This document shows, piece by piece, positions 28,693 to 37,986 of a DNA stretch of 64,000 bases. This DNA is from JAANXG01 sp034520625. Its GTDB lineage: Bacteria > Pseudomonadota > Gammaproteobacteria > Arenicellales > JAANXG01. The stretch is taken from contig JAXHNI010000002.1 of the NCBI GenBank assembly GCA_034520625.1, positions 124,001-188,000 on the forward strand, in the 5' to 3' direction. Position numbers and translations under genes: made by a program. Under the pieces are notes generated by a model. The model did not search any database and was not told the DNA's origin. It was given only the letters and a program-made list of their open reading frames with translations. Each line of letters begins with the position of its first letter. Within the stretch, counting starts at the first letter, position 1.

Positions 28693-29358
28693 TCAGAACA
28701 TGAATCGGGCACCCACCATTATGTTGCTGGTCTGGTATTCGACTCCCGTGTCGACGGAGCCCGTGGCCGCGCTGGTGGTGACGTCCGGATCGTCGGTGGC
28801 GAACCAGCGATACTCGGCGAACAGCACTGTGCTCGGCGACAGGTCGTACCCGGCGCCCGCGATCAACTGGTACGCGAGAACGGTGTCGTCATCGTCGAGC
28901 ACCGCCGGAATCGCACCTACACCGAAGCCCGAGGCTTCCACCATGGCGGCGCCGACGCCGCCTCCGATATAAGGTGTGAAGGGGCCGCCGGTATCGAAGT
29001 CGTACAGGGCGTTCAGCATCACGGCGGTGCTTTCGAGCTCGCCAGTGGGCCCGGCGAGCGGAGCGCTTCCGTTGAGGCGGTGCGAGTCGACGTCGTTGGT
29101 CCGGAGGGTCAATTCGCCCTCCACGCGCCAGCGGCCGGCCGCGCCCTGCTCGCCCAGGCGGGTCCCCAACGCCGCACCGAATCCATAGCCGTCATCGAAA
29201 TCCGTCTCGATGGTTCCCGGCGCAACCTGGAAGCCGAAGTCGTCGGCCATGGTGTAGGCGCCGTGCACCGAGAAATAGTTGTCAGCCAATACGCTTCCGG
29301 ATGCACCCGCCGCGGCGACCGTGAAGCACGAAACGAGCATTGATTTGTACAATTTCAT
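28693..29358 (-). CDS. Outer membrane beta-barrel protein (OmpA/OmpW-like porin fold)
   Basis: A 221-residue secreted protein. Residues 1-25 form a Sec signal (MKLYKSMLVSCFTVAAAGAS, cut after VLA). The mature part alternates polar and hydrophobic residues with Gly/Tyr-rich strands (YGFGAALGTRLG, GPFTPYIGGGVGAAMV, VLAYQLIAGAGYDLS, TVLFAEYRWFAT) and ends in ARFMF, the C-terminal Phe signal for BAM insertion: eight strands are likely. Start 29358 is set by GGAGG 6 nt upstream. It resembles opacity/OmpA-N-terminal-like barrels; ligand or adhesin role is unknown. It is followed by a hairpin, and diverges from the EamA gene. Confidence 0.85.
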   Translation of the reverse strand: MKLYKSMLVSCFTVAAAGASGSVLADNYFSVHGAYTMADDFGFQVAPGTIETDFDDGYGFGAALGTRLGEQGAAGRWRVEGELTLRTNDVDSHRLNGSAPLAGPTGELESTAVMLNALYDFDTGGPFTPYIGGGVGAAMVEASGFGVGAIPAVLDDDDTVLAYQLIAGAGYDLSPSTVLFAEYRWFATDDPDVTTSAATGSVDTGVEYQTSNIMVGARFMF

Positions 29359-29639
29359 TTGCAACCTCCGGGGACCGGCCCCGATATTGAGAAGTTCAGG
29401 GATAGCGGCAGTGCCCGGCAGCACGTTCGCCGGCACTTACCACGCTCTCAAGCTACTGGAACAATGGTGCAGAAACCGTGAACGCCGCCGCTGCCGCCTT
29501 TCACGCCTCCTTCACGAGCCGGGCGGGGACGCGGCCGGCGCGGCGCCGGAGACGGTGCCTGCCATGGACATCTGGACGGCGGCCCGATAAACACCTATTG
29601 TCCTCCGCTTTCGCGGAAACCTTCCAGGCGTCACCTCAA
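29359..29639. other. Divergent intergenic region
   Basis: A 281-bp gap between the beta-barrel gene (minus) and the EamA gene (plus). It holds the GGAGG ribosome binding site of the former near its left edge and must contain both promoters, but no convincing -35/-10 pair, operator or repeat was recognised. In-frame codons upstream of 29640 are open but rich in Ala/Arg and unlike transporter sequence, so they are treated as noncoding. Confidence 0.5.
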
Positions 29640-30557
29640 ATGTCCACCGGGGCGAACGACACAGCGCATGCGGCATCGAGCGGGCGGGCGTATGTCCTCA
29701 TGACGACGACGACGCTATGCTGGGGCGCCAATGCCGTATTCGGCCGCCTGGCGGTGGGAGAGATCTCTCCCATGCTGCTGGTGTCGCTGCGCTGGCTCGG
29801 GGCAGTGCTGCTTATGATGGTGTTCGCGAATCAGTACGTACGCCGCGACTGGCCGACACTGCGCCGCCACCTGCCGTTCCTGGCTGCCATGGGGGCGCTG
29901 GGTTTCACGTCGTTCAACGCGCTGTTCTATGTCGCGGCCCACTCCACCACCGCCGTGAACATCGGCATCATCCAGGGCTCGATACCCATGTTCGTGCTGA
30001 TCGGTGCTTTTCTCGCCTACCGCTCCGCGGTGACCCGGCTTCAGCTGGCCGGGGTGGTCCTGACCATGATCGGGGTTATCACCGTCGGCAGCGGCGGCAG
30101 CCTCGAGCGACTGGCCACCCTGACCCTGAACCACGGCGACCTGCTGATGATCATCGCCTGCTCACTGTATGCCGGCTACGCGGTGGGCCTTCGCCGCCGG
30201 CCCCAGGTGTCTTCCCTGGGCCTGTTCACGGTGCTGTCCGGAGCGGCGTTCCTGTTTTCCCTGCCGCTCGCGGCGGCGGAAGTGGCCCTGGGGCAGTTCC
30301 AGTGGCCCACCACGACAGGCTGGATCGTCGTTGGCCTGGTTACCCTGCTGCCCTCGTTCTTTGCCCAGATCTTCTTCATCCAGGGCGTCGCGCTGATCGG
30401 GCCCGGGCGCGCGGGAGTCTTCATCAACCTGGTGCCGGTGTTCGCTTCCATACTCGCCGTGGCGATACTCAGCGAGCCCTTCGAAAGCTACCATGCCATG
30501 GCCCTCGGGCTGGTGCTGGCGGGCATCTGGCTGTCCGAACGGGCCGGACGGGTGTAG
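29640..30557 (+). CDS. EamA/DMT-superfamily transporter
   Basis: A 305-residue inner membrane protein with ten predicted helices, formed by two EamA repeats (about 20-150 and 165-300). Typical segments are TLCWGANAVFGRLAV in the first helix, ALFYVAAHSTTAVNIGII (about 98-115), and VALIGPGRAGVFINLVPVFA in the second repeat. Members export amino acids or other metabolites (RhtA/YdcZ-like drug/metabolite family); the substrate here is unknown. ATG 29640 is chosen because protein similarity and hydrophobicity begin just after it; the ribosome binding site is weak and further in-frame ATGs are upstream. Confidence 0.88.
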   Translation: MSTGANDTAHAASSGRAYVLMTTTTLCWGANAVFGRLAVGEISPMLLVSLRWLGAVLLMMVFANQYVRRDWPTLRRHLPFLAAMGALGFTSFNALFYVAAHSTTAVNIGIIQGSIPMFVLIGAFLAYRSAVTRLQLAGVVLTMIGVITVGSGGSLERLATLTLNHGDLLMIIACSLYAGYAVGLRRRPQVSSLGLFTVLSGAAFLFSLPLAAAEVALGQFQWPTTTGWIVVGLVTLLPSFFAQIFFIQGVALIGPGRAGVFINLVPVFASILAVAILSEPFESYHAMALGLVLAGIWLSERAGRV

Positions 30558-30682
30558 GCCGCATGCGGCGAGGCCGCCCGGACGGGCTGCGGCGACGGCC
30601 AACCGGCAATGACAACCGTCCGCCGGCCGGGCGATAATCCGGCGAATCCACCGGCGCCAGAAAACGACTTCGAATCCACGAC

Positions 30683-31606
30683 GTGGCTACTGCCTATATC
30701 ACACATCCGGCCTGTGCCGAGCATCGCATGATCGAAGGGCACCCCGAGGACCCGTCACGCATGCACGCCATCGAGAACCGGTTGATCTCCCAGCGACTGC
30801 TGGACCTCCTGGCCGTGCACGACGCGCCGGAAGCCACCCGTGAACAGATGGTCCGTGTTCACGACCCGGACTATCTCGATCAGCTCGAGGCGATGGCGCC
30901 CCGGGAAGGCCTGGCCCACATCGATCCCGACACGTACATGAACCCGGCGACGCTGCCGGCGGCATACCGGGCAGCCGGGGCGACCGTGCTCGGCGTGGAC
31001 CTGGTCATGGCTGGAACTGTGCAGAATGCATTCTGCAATGTCCGGCCGCCGGGGCACCACGCCGAGCGCGCCCAGTCCATGGGGTTCTGCTTCGTCAACA
31101 ACGCCGCCGTGGCGGCGGCCCACGCCCTGTCCCACGACGGCATCGACCGGGTGGCGGTGCTGGACTTCGACGTGCACTACGGGAACGGCACCCGGGACGT
31201 CTTCCTGAACGACGAGCGCGTCATGATGTGCTCGGTTTACGAGCAGCTACTGTTTCCCTTTGCCGACGTACCCGCCGTCGAGAACCATCACCTCAACGCG
31301 GCGTTGCCGGGCCGCGGATTCGCCGAGGGCATGCGCCGGGCAGTGGCCGAGGCCTGGGTGCCGGCCCTGGACGCGTTCGCGCCGCAGTTCTACGTGGTCT
31401 CGGCGGGCTTCGACGCCCACGTGGAAGATGAGCTCAGCCGGGGCGACATGACGGACGCCGATTACCGGTGGATCACCGGGCAGATCATGGCACTCGCCGA
31501 CCGGCACGCCGCCGGCAGGATCGTATCCACCCTCGAAGGCGGCTACGCACTGGAAGCCCTGGCCCGCACGGCGACGGAGCATGTCCGCGGCCTGATGGGG
31601 GTCTAG
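30683..31606 (+). CDS. Histone deacetylase-family (class II HDAC-like) amidohydrolase
   Basis: Zinc-dependent deacetylase of the bacterial acetoin-utilisation/acetylpolyamine amidohydrolase group, 307 residues. The substrate-channel and metal motifs are visible: EGHPEDPSRM (about 18-27), NVRPPGHHAERA (about 117-128, catalytic His pair), LDFDVHYGNGT (about 161-171, Asp and His zinc ligands), SAGFDAHVEDEL (third ligand), and LEGGYALEAL near the end. The start is GTG with no strong ribosome binding site. Likely substrates in bacteria are acetylated polyamines or small amides; none can be picked from the sequence. It converges with the M48 gene, 12 bp apart. Confidence 0.92.
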   Translation: MATAYITHPACAEHRMIEGHPEDPSRMHAIENRLISQRLLDLLAVHDAPEATREQMVRVHDPDYLDQLEAMAPREGLAHIDPDTYMNPATLPAAYRAAGATVLGVDLVMAGTVQNAFCNVRPPGHHAERAQSMGFCFVNNAAVAAAHALSHDGIDRVAVLDFDVHYGNGTRDVFLNDERVMMCSVYEQLLFPFADVPAVENHHLNAALPGRGFAEGMRRAVAEAWVPALDAFAPQFYVVSAGFDAHVEDELSRGDMTDADYRWITGQIMALADRHAAGRIVSTLEGGYALEALARTATEHVRGLMGV

Positions 31607-31618
31607 GAGTCTGACGGA

Positions 31619-33574
31619 CTAGCGGGCACGGCCCTGCCCGCGGCCCCCAAGGTACGGCGGCATGGGGCAGTCCAGGGTGTCGGCAAGGGCGCGCATCAGC
31701 TCCATTTCCTCGGGGGAATAGGCCTCGTCGTGGGTGATGCAGGCGAGGCAGGCTTTGAGCAGGCGGGGCTTGATCAGGGGTTTGAGCAAGGCCAGTTCGT
31801 CCACGGCCGTGTCCAGGGCGTCCAGATCGATACGCTCTTTCGGCGCCAGTTCCAGATCCGGCATATCCAACTCCAGGCGTGCGGCCTCGAAAGCCCGGGG
31901 CCTGGCCTGCTCGTCCTTGACGCAGGCGTGGGCCAGAAGCGAGAGCAGCGTTTCGACGTGTGGCCTGACGGCGCCGAGCGAGCCATGGCGGGGGGCGCGG
32001 GGTCGGCGTCCCGTGAACTGAGGCTCCAGATTCTGCAGCAGGATCTTTTCCAGCGCCCATTCAAACAGATTGATCCTACGGTCCATCCTGATGAGCGCAT
32101 CCAGATTCCGCCTGAACAGTCCGTACTGGCCGGGGGAAAGCTCGCGCAGCGCGGGCATGGCAAGGTCGACGAGGGGAAGCCGGGCTTCGACACCCAGCGC
32201 CGCGATATCCCCGCACAACGTATGGACAAGCTTGCCAATCCCATGATCGCCCTCGCGCTCCAGGTGCGCCAGCTGCTGCGCCCTGATCTCCCGTTCACTG
32301 TCCAGCAGCAGGCAATAGACTACAGCGCGCGCGCCGTAGGGTTCAGCCGCCGCTTCGCGCACCGCGCGGGGGATGGCGGCGATGATCTCGCCCGCGTACT
32401 GGATATGCTCCGTCTGCGGCCGGCCGACGCTGTCGATCATCTCATTCGCCTGCAGGACGCCGGCGGCCACCACGGCGCCCTCGAGAACCGCTCGCCTGCG
32501 TTCATCCCCGTTTTCCCCGCCACTCTGACGGGCCGCATCGCCGGATACCGGTTCCTCGACCGCGGGGAACTTCCCGTCCCATCCCGGATCGACGCGCTTG
32601 ATGCGGACGTCCAGCGGGGGATGCGTGGCGAACAGGGACTGGATGAAATGGCTCACCCCCTGGCCGAAGAAGGCATGGCTCATGGTAGGCGCCTGGGGCG
32701 TCTGCAGCGTGGAGCCTGCAGCATGGCCGCCGATTTTCTTCAAGGCCCCGGCGATGCCGTGGGGGTCGCGCGTGTACTGCACCGCCGAGGCGTCGGCCAG
32801 GAACTCCCGGTTCCGGCTCACCGAGGCCTTGATCAGGTTGCCGAAGAATGTCCCGGCGAAACCGATCACCATCAGACCGATTGCCAGCGCCAGGATCGGC
32901 GCGCCGTTCTTTTCATTGGAACGACGGCGGCTGTAGGTCATGGAACGCAGGACGTAGTAGCCGATCATGCCGATGACGAGAATGCCGTGCAGCACCCCGA
33001 TGAGGCGGATATTCATGCGCATGTCGCCGTTCAGGATGTGGCTGAACTCGTGGGCCACCACCCCCTGCAGCTCCGCCCGCGTCAACTGCTCCGCGGTACC
33101 CCGGGTGATGCCGATCACCGCATCGGCCGGGGTATTCCCCGCGGCGAAGGCATTGATACCCTCCTCGTCCTTCAGCAGGTACACCGGCGGTACCGGTGTG
33201 CCCGAAGCTATGGCCATCTCCTCCACCACGTTGAGCACCTTGCGTTCCAGGGCATCGCCGGTGTTGGGCTTGATAGGTGTCCCACCCAGGGACTCGGCCA
33301 CCACATTGCCGCCGCCGGCAAGGGTCAGGATCTTGTAGGCGCTTCCCACGGCGATGATCAGCACCACCAACGCGCCGATGGCGAAAAAGGTCATCCAGTC
33401 GAACTGGCTTGCGATGTTCTGCAGGGTAAGCTGCCCGGGGCCCTCTACGTAGCCGAACACCAGCATGATGAGCAGGTTGGTCATTATGACCAGCGAAATA
33501 ACCGCCAGGATGAAGTACACGATCAACCGCGTCGTGCTGCGGCGCGCGTCATCCTGTGCCTGGTAGAAATCCAT
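31619..33574 (-). CDS. M48-family membrane metalloprotease with long TerB-like C-terminal extension
   Basis: Membrane zinc protease related to HtpX, 651 residues rather than about 290. Two N-terminal helices (about 17-40 and 57-77) precede the protease domain with HEFSHILNGD (HExxH near residue 176) and a further helix pair. After about residue 340 comes an alpha-helical extension not found in HtpX; its end, LLKACLACITHDEAYSPEEM, resembles the TerB-like fold. GGGAGG lies 4 nt before the ATG. Together with the LemA gene (18 bp upstream) and the DUF3592 gene it forms a membrane-stress-type group. Substrates unknown. Confidence 0.85.
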   Translation of the reverse strand: MDFYQAQDDARRSTTRLIVYFILAVISLVIMTNLLIMLVFGYVEGPGQLTLQNIASQFDWMTFFAIGALVVLIIAVGSAYKILTLAGGGNVVAESLGGTPIKPNTGDALERKVLNVVEEMAIASGTPVPPVYLLKDEEGINAFAAGNTPADAVIGITRGTAEQLTRAELQGVVAHEFSHILNGDMRMNIRLIGVLHGILVIGMIGYYVLRSMTYSRRRSNEKNGAPILALAIGLMVIGFAGTFFGNLIKASVSRNREFLADASAVQYTRDPHGIAGALKKIGGHAAGSTLQTPQAPTMSHAFFGQGVSHFIQSLFATHPPLDVRIKRVDPGWDGKFPAVEEPVSGDAARQSGGENGDERRRAVLEGAVVAAGVLQANEMIDSVGRPQTEHIQYAGEIIAAIPRAVREAAAEPYGARAVVYCLLLDSEREIRAQQLAHLEREGDHGIGKLVHTLCGDIAALGVEARLPLVDLAMPALRELSPGQYGLFRRNLDALIRMDRRINLFEWALEKILLQNLEPQFTGRRPRAPRHGSLGAVRPHVETLLSLLAHACVKDEQARPRAFEAARLELDMPDLELAPKERIDLDALDTAVDELALLKPLIKPRLLKACLACITHDEAYSPEEMELMRALADTLDCPMPPYLGGRGQGRAR

Positions 33575-33592
33575 CCCGCCTCCCTGAAAGGT

Positions 33593-34189
33593 CTAGAAGG
33601 AGACTTTCGGCGCCGCCTGAATCGCCTCGCTGTCCTCGAACTCCAGCAAAGCGGCGTCCTGGGCGTGGCCGAACGTCGGGGCCAGCACAACCTGCGGGAA
33701 GGACTGCTTGTAGGTGTTGTACGCCATGACCTGGTCGTTGAAGGCCTGGCGGGCAAAGGCCACTTTGTTCTCCGTCGTGGTGAGCTCCTCGCTCAACTGC
33801 ATCATATTCTGGCTGGCCTTGAGGTCGGGATAAGCCTCCATCACCACATTGAGCCGCCCGAGGGCGCCGGTCAACGCGCTTTCCGCTCCGCCCAGGGACT
33901 TGATGGCCTCGGCATTGCCCGGGTCCGCCGCCGCCTGGGCGAGATTGCTCTGGGCCTGGTTGCGGGCATTGACCACCTCATCCAGGGTCTCGCGCTCGTG
34001 CTTCAGGTAGCCCTTGGCGGTCTCCACCAGGTTGGGGATGAGATCGTGGCGGCGCTTGAGCTGTACCTCGATCTGGGCGAAAGCATTCTTGTAGCGGTTC
34101 TTGAGCGCCACCAGCCGGTTGTATATACCGACGGTGTAGGCTACGAGAGCCGCGATGATGACCAGCACGATAATCGTCGAAATTTCCAT
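33593..34189 (-). CDS. LemA-family membrane protein
   Basis: A 198-residue protein with one N-terminal membrane helix (ISTIIVLVIIAALVAYTV, about 3-20) and a helical-bundle domain with the family block YNRLVALKNRYKNAFAQIEV, then QLKRRHDLIPNLVETAKGY. LemA proteins are widespread and of unknown biochemical role, but are often beside M48/HtpX-like proteases, as here (18 bp before the M48 start). AGGGG precedes ATG 34189; an upstream ATG at 34237 lacks such support. The helix probably leaves the bundle outside the cytoplasm. Confidence 0.92.
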   Translation of the reverse strand: MEISTIIVLVIIAALVAYTVGIYNRLVALKNRYKNAFAQIEVQLKRRHDLIPNLVETAKGYLKHERETLDEVVNARNQAQSNLAQAAADPGNAEAIKSLGGAESALTGALGRLNVVMEAYPDLKASQNMMQLSEELTTTENKVAFARQAFNDQVMAYNTYKQSFPQVVLAPTFGHAQDAALLEFEDSEAIQAAPKVSF

Positions 34190-34309
34190 GAGACCCCTTG
34201 TTCGAAATGTTGGATGGCAAGGCTGTTTGTTGTTCAACCTGTACTTTATGCTGTTGTCGCACCGGCTTCCAGGCCGTCTGTGGCTGTCGCTTCCCTTTCT
34301 CCCGATGAA

Positions 34310-35386
34310 TCAGAACTCCAGTTCCACGTCTTCCGGCTTTCGCCTGCGCTTTTTCGAACGGCCGTGAAGGCTCAAGCCTCCCATAAGGGTAAAGACACCG
34401 CCCAGCAGAATCATCAGGCCCGGCGCGAACCAGTTCATCAGGCCCGAGTCAATGATGGCTTCATCGGGGTCGTCCGGCGAATACAGTACAGTGACCGCGT
34501 CGCCGCGGCTGTATCCCGGCGAGCTGGATCCGGTATCGTGCTGGAAAGTGACCGGTGCATCATGGCCCGGCGGCTGGTAACGCACAACCGGATAATATGT
34601 TGTCGTGGTCTTTCCGTCCGAGGTGGAGGTGCGGCGCTCGAAATCGATGACCTCTCCAGGGGCCGATTGGGCGTCGGACAGAAAATCGCTGCGCTGCTTG
34701 GCCACGAAACCGCCGCCCACCAGCACGCCCAGCCCGATCAACAGGAACAGAACCAGTACCCAGCCGGGCGCCTTGTTCTTTTCCCGCTGGTTCTCGAAAG
34801 CCTCCGGGTCGGTGATGATCGGCCGGGACTCTTCGCCGGCGCTGCCGGTGGGCTCCCGGCGACGACCCTGTCCGGCCGCGGCCAGGGCGCTTTTCATGTC
34901 CTCGAGCCCGTGGATATCGTGCTGGCGCAGCTTCGCTTTCACCTGGAATGCGAGGACCGCGATGACGCCGCCGGCAATAATGAGCGACAGAAACGAGAAA
35001 TCGAAAACGCTGAAGAACACGGCCATCGTCCCCAGGCCGAGGACCAGGAAGATGCCGCCGAAGATCTGCATCCCGGGGCCGTCCAGGCGGGCATCAGCGG
35101 GGTCGTCGGGGGAAATGAGAATCGCCGCCGGATCGCCGATGGTGCGCTTTACACGGCTGCTGCCGATGCGGCCGGTAAACTCGTAATCCTCACCCTGGTG
35201 TCGATAACGGATGACGGGACTGTAGGTCGTCCGGTTGCCGGACTTGCCGCGCCGCTCATTGACGGCGAACCCGATCACCAGGCCTTCGCCCTGCACCGCT
35301 TGGCGGGCGAATCGACGCGCATCCCACAGCACGTAACCGCCGAGGGCGGCGAAGACCAGGCCGACGATGAAAAACACGATTTCCAC
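34310..35386 (-). CDS. Membrane protein with two DUF3592 domains
   Basis: A 358-residue protein of unknown function built from two similar halves. Each has a membrane helix, a soluble beta domain (first: GEGLVIGFAVNERRG..TTYSPVIRY; second: GEVIDFERRTSTSDGKTTTT..YYPVVRY, each followed by a VRYSP/LYSPDDP segment), and a second helix. ISPDDPADA and YSPDDPDEA mark the two repeat ends. The start is GTG. A basic C-terminal tail (RSKKRRRKPEDVELEF) is cytoplasmic. It lies 120 bp upstream of lemA on the same strand, so a three-gene operon with lemA and the M48 protease is likely. Confidence 0.8.
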   Translation of the reverse strand: MEIVFFIVGLVFAALGGYVLWDARRFARQAVQGEGLVIGFAVNERRGKSGNRTTYSPVIRYRHQGEDYEFTGRIGSSRVKRTIGDPAAILISPDDPADARLDGPGMQIFGGIFLVLGLGTMAVFFSVFDFSFLSLIIAGGVIAVLAFQVKAKLRQHDIHGLEDMKSALAAAGQGRRREPTGSAGEESRPIITDPEAFENQREKNKAPGWVLVLFLLIGLGVLVGGGFVAKQRSDFLSDAQSAPGEVIDFERRTSTSDGKTTTTYYPVVRYQPPGHDAPVTFQHDTGSSSPGYSRGDAVTVLYSPDDPDEAIIDSGLMNWFAPGLMILLGGVFTLMGGLSLHGRSKKRRRKPEDVELEF

Positions 35387-35524
35387 TGCTGCTTGTCTTC
35401 TGGATCGTTATTGGTTCTTTCGCAGTCCGGCTCGGACCGGCCCCCGCGCCGTGCGGGGTTTGGTCCAGGCAACATTAGCCCATCCGCCGCCGCTTCGCCA
35501 ACCGGACCCGGGGCGGGTGCGAGC

Positions 35525-36187
35525 CTAATCGTCGGACATCGCGGCCGCCAGCTCAGTCCATTGCGCCGGCGTCAGGCGGCCGATGAAGGAGAACTCGCCG
35601 TTTCCCTCGGGGCGAAACACCACACCTTCGGCCTCGCCGGGGTACACGGGGGTCGCCGCGCGGGCGACATTGCCGTGGGCGGCGATCACGGTGTTGGTAC
35701 GGGCGGGCGGCGGCGTGGATAAAAGCTCGCGGGCGGTTCTGATGACCGTGTCGCGCCCGCCGACATATTCGGCCGCCCGCATATTCATCACTGCGGTGGT
35801 GGTCTCCACCGGTCCCAGCTCCATCAAGCGCGCGGTGTCGACGGCGCGGCAATAGGGGCTGGCGAGAACCCGCCCGACCGGTATGTCGAGCGCACGGATG
35901 GCCTCGCCGACCGCGCGCGCCGTATCCCGACCGGCCGCCGAGAGCTGCCGCACCCGGTCCGGGTCGCAGCTGCTCCAGTCACCTCGCTTTTCTATGCGGT
36001 CGGACTGCGACCACTCGGTCTGGGCATGGCGGAAATAGATGTTGTAGCCGCCGTCTCGAAGGGCGCGAACGAGCTCGTCCGAAGCCACGCCGTCGGCGGC
36101 GGCCACGGGCGAGCCCAGACCAAGCATCCCCACAACGAGCAGGCAATACCTGTTCCACAATCGGATACTGCGAAAGTTGATCAACAT
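35525..36187 (-). CDS. Secreted histidine phosphatase-superfamily protein (RHG-type)
   Basis: A 220-residue protein of the phosphoglycerate mutase-like fold with a Sec signal (about 1-32, CLLVVGMLGLGSPVAA), so it is predicted periplasmic. The catalytic loop reads YFRHAQTEW (about 54-62; the Gly of RHG is Ala, as in many branches), with a second active-site region SPYCRAVDTAR and the late catalytic HGN (VIAAHGNVARA). Substrate cannot be predicted; many exported members are broad phosphatases. ATG 36187 is selected for the signal peptide. The next gene upstream (MFS carrier) ends 85 bp away. Confidence 0.85.
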   Translation of the reverse strand: MLINFRSIRLWNRYCLLVVGMLGLGSPVAAADGVASDELVRALRDGGYNIYFRHAQTEWSQSDRIEKRGDWSSCDPDRVRQLSAAGRDTARAVGEAIRALDIPVGRVLASPYCRAVDTARLMELGPVETTTAVMNMRAAEYVGGRDTVIRTARELLSTPPPARTNTVIAAHGNVARAATPVYPGEAEGVVFRPEGNGEFSFIGRLTPAQWTELAAAMSDD

Positions 36188-36272
36188 GATTCGCTGGACG
36201 GGCGCCGCGGCGGGTTCAGGACAATACTGAGACAACAACTCTGCGCCGCCGGTTTCCCTCCGGCGGGAATGA

Positions 36273-37514
36273 TCACTGCTGCCGGACGCCGGCGGCATTC
36301 CGCCGGAACAGCAGGTACCAGAGCAGGGCCAGGCCTTGCAGGGCCACCAGAACAGAGAAAGCGACCCGGTAGCCCGTCACGGAGAAGCCGTCGCCGCCGG
36401 ACCAGTGGTCGATCACCACACCGATGCCCCATTGCAGCAGAAAGGCGCCGACGAACACCAGGAGATTCATGGCGGTGTTCACGCGCCCGGCGATCTGTCT
36501 CGGGAAATGCTGCGACAGCGCGGCGTAGTAGAGGATGCTGCCAGTGCCGAAGAATCCGAACATGGTCCAGCACAGCCACGCCGGCGCATCACCTTCCGAG
36601 ACAATCATCCACAACAGCGGGATCGTGGCGGCCACCACCGATACCGTAGCGGTCGTGAAAGTGGATATCCCCTTCCGGGACAGCTCGGAGGTGATGCTGC
36701 CCAGCACCACGAAACCGGCAATCATGGCGACGGTCAGCCCGGCAAGCACGTTGGCCGCCGGCGCCCGGTCCATGCCGGCGACGTCCTGCAACCAGGTGCC
36801 CGCCCACAGCCCGCTAACGGAAAGGAACGATGCCTGGGAAGTCATGGTGAGCGGTGCCACGCGGAGAAACAACGGGCTGGTGAACACCGTTTTGAAGCCG
36901 AATGTCTCTTCACCGTCCTCGGGCACCGCGGGCTTCTCCCTCTCGGGCACCACCAGGAACATGATGACGGCGGCCGCAATACAGGCGACACCAAGTATCT
37001 GGAAGACCCCCTGCCATCCAAGCACCGGCAAGCTCATTTCCACCGGCCGGGTCGCGAACAGGGCGCCCAGGCCGCCCGCCGCCATCTGCCAGCCATTGAT
37101 GCGCGGCAGGCGGTCGGACGGGAACCAATCGACATACGCCTTGAAGGCAGCCATCAGGCACGCGGACACGCCGAGACCGATCAGGGCGCGCCCGGCGATC
37201 AGCCCGGCCACGCTTTCGGACAGGGAAAACACGAATGCGCCGAGGGCCGCAATCAGCAGCAGGGATGCCTCCACCCGGCGCGGCCCGAACCGGTCCAGCA
37301 GGTAGCCAAGCGGCAGTTGAAAAGCGGCGAATGTCAGGAAATAGGTGCTGGTCAGCAGCCCCAGCACCGAGCTGTCCAGCTCGAGGTCCGTGCGCAAGTC
37401 GCCCGCGATAACCGCGTTCACGACGCGGAAAACATAGGACAGGAAGTATCCCAGGGCGAAAGGCAGGTAGATACGCAGTACGAGAGTCGAAGAGGCGGTG
37501 CTATCCTGCTGCAT
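36273..37514 (-). CDS. Major facilitator superfamily transporter
   Basis: An inner membrane carrier of about 413 residues with 12 helices. Helix 1 begins LRIYLPFALGYFLSYVFRVV; the loop 2-3 motif is GYLLDRFGPRRVEA, the MFS signature. Charge and length fit the sugar-phosphate/organic-anion or nitrate-like antiporter groups, but substrate is unknown. Two starts are possible: ATG 37514 and GTG 37556, neither with a strong ribosome binding site; 37514 is used. It is divergent from bolA and upstream of the phosphatase gene. Confidence 0.87.
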   Translation of the reverse strand: MQQDSTASSTLVLRIYLPFALGYFLSYVFRVVNAVIAGDLRTDLELDSSVLGLLTSTYFLTFAAFQLPLGYLLDRFGPRRVEASLLLIAALGAFVFSLSESVAGLIAGRALIGLGVSACLMAAFKAYVDWFPSDRLPRINGWQMAAGGLGALFATRPVEMSLPVLGWQGVFQILGVACIAAAVIMFLVVPEREKPAVPEDGEETFGFKTVFTSPLFLRVAPLTMTSQASFLSVSGLWAGTWLQDVAGMDRAPAANVLAGLTVAMIAGFVVLGSITSELSRKGISTFTTATVSVVAATIPLLWMIVSEGDAPAWLCWTMFGFFGTGSILYYAALSQHFPRQIAGRVNTAMNLLVFVGAFLLQWGIGVVIDHWSGGDGFSVTGYRVAFSVLVALQGLALLWYLLFRRNAAGVRQQ

Positions 37515-37626
37515 CAGCGGATCATCAGACAAGCCGGCGGGATTTGCAAACGGCACGGCGATGACCGGATACCCGGCCGTGTGGTAATGTCTCGTTCAGC
37601 AATCCAACCCATGAGTCCGTGCGTCC

Positions 37627-37950
37627 ATGACCATGCAATCACAGCTCGAGCGCAAGCTGAGCGGTTCGCTCCACCCGATGCACCTCGAGGTCATCAACGA
37701 GAGTTATATGCACAACGTGCCCGAAGGGTCGGAGTCGCATTTCAAGGTGATTGTCGTCGCCGAAGCTTTCGAGAACCAGCCGCGTCTGGCCCGCCACCGC
37801 CTGGTCAACGAGGCCGTGGCCGAGGAGCTCCGGGCCGGGGTCCACGCCTTCTCCGTCAACGCCATGACCCCTTCGGAGTGGTTCGACCGGGGCGGCCGGG
37901 CCACCGAGTCGCCGCCCTGCCTGGGCGGGTCCAAGGCGGAGAATCCGTAG
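37627..37950 (+). CDS. bolA: BolA-family protein
   Basis: A 107-residue cytoplasmic protein of the BolA/IbaG group, which works with monothiol glutaredoxins in Fe-S trafficking and affects morphology under stress. The fold is seen in the block LHPMHLEVINESYMH, then GSESHFKVIVVAEAFENQPR with the invariant helix-loop HFKV, and LVNEAVAEEL..VHAFSVNAMTPSEW at the end. The C-terminal extension rich in Gly/Ser/Pro is longer than usual. It is a single gene, 36 bp from the convergent DinB gene. Confidence 0.95.
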   Translation: MTMQSQLERKLSGSLHPMHLEVINESYMHNVPEGSESHFKVIVVAEAFENQPRLARHRLVNEAVAEELRAGVHAFSVNAMTPSEWFDRGGRATESPPCLGGSKAENP

Positions 37951-37986
37951 GCCGGGTTGCGGCCCGAGACACCCACCGGCCCCCGT

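Noticed and set aside
31730..35722. A 1330-codon open frame on the plus strand
   Set aside because: It is antisense to the M48, LemA and DUF3592 genes, which have clear family motifs and ribosome binding sites. Its translation is His/Gln/Arg-rich with no motifs, as expected for the opposite strand of high-GC genes.
36181..36649. Possible small genes between the phosphatase and MFS genes
   Set aside because: Both frames are GC-rich shadows of the MFS 3' end; no start signal or motif.
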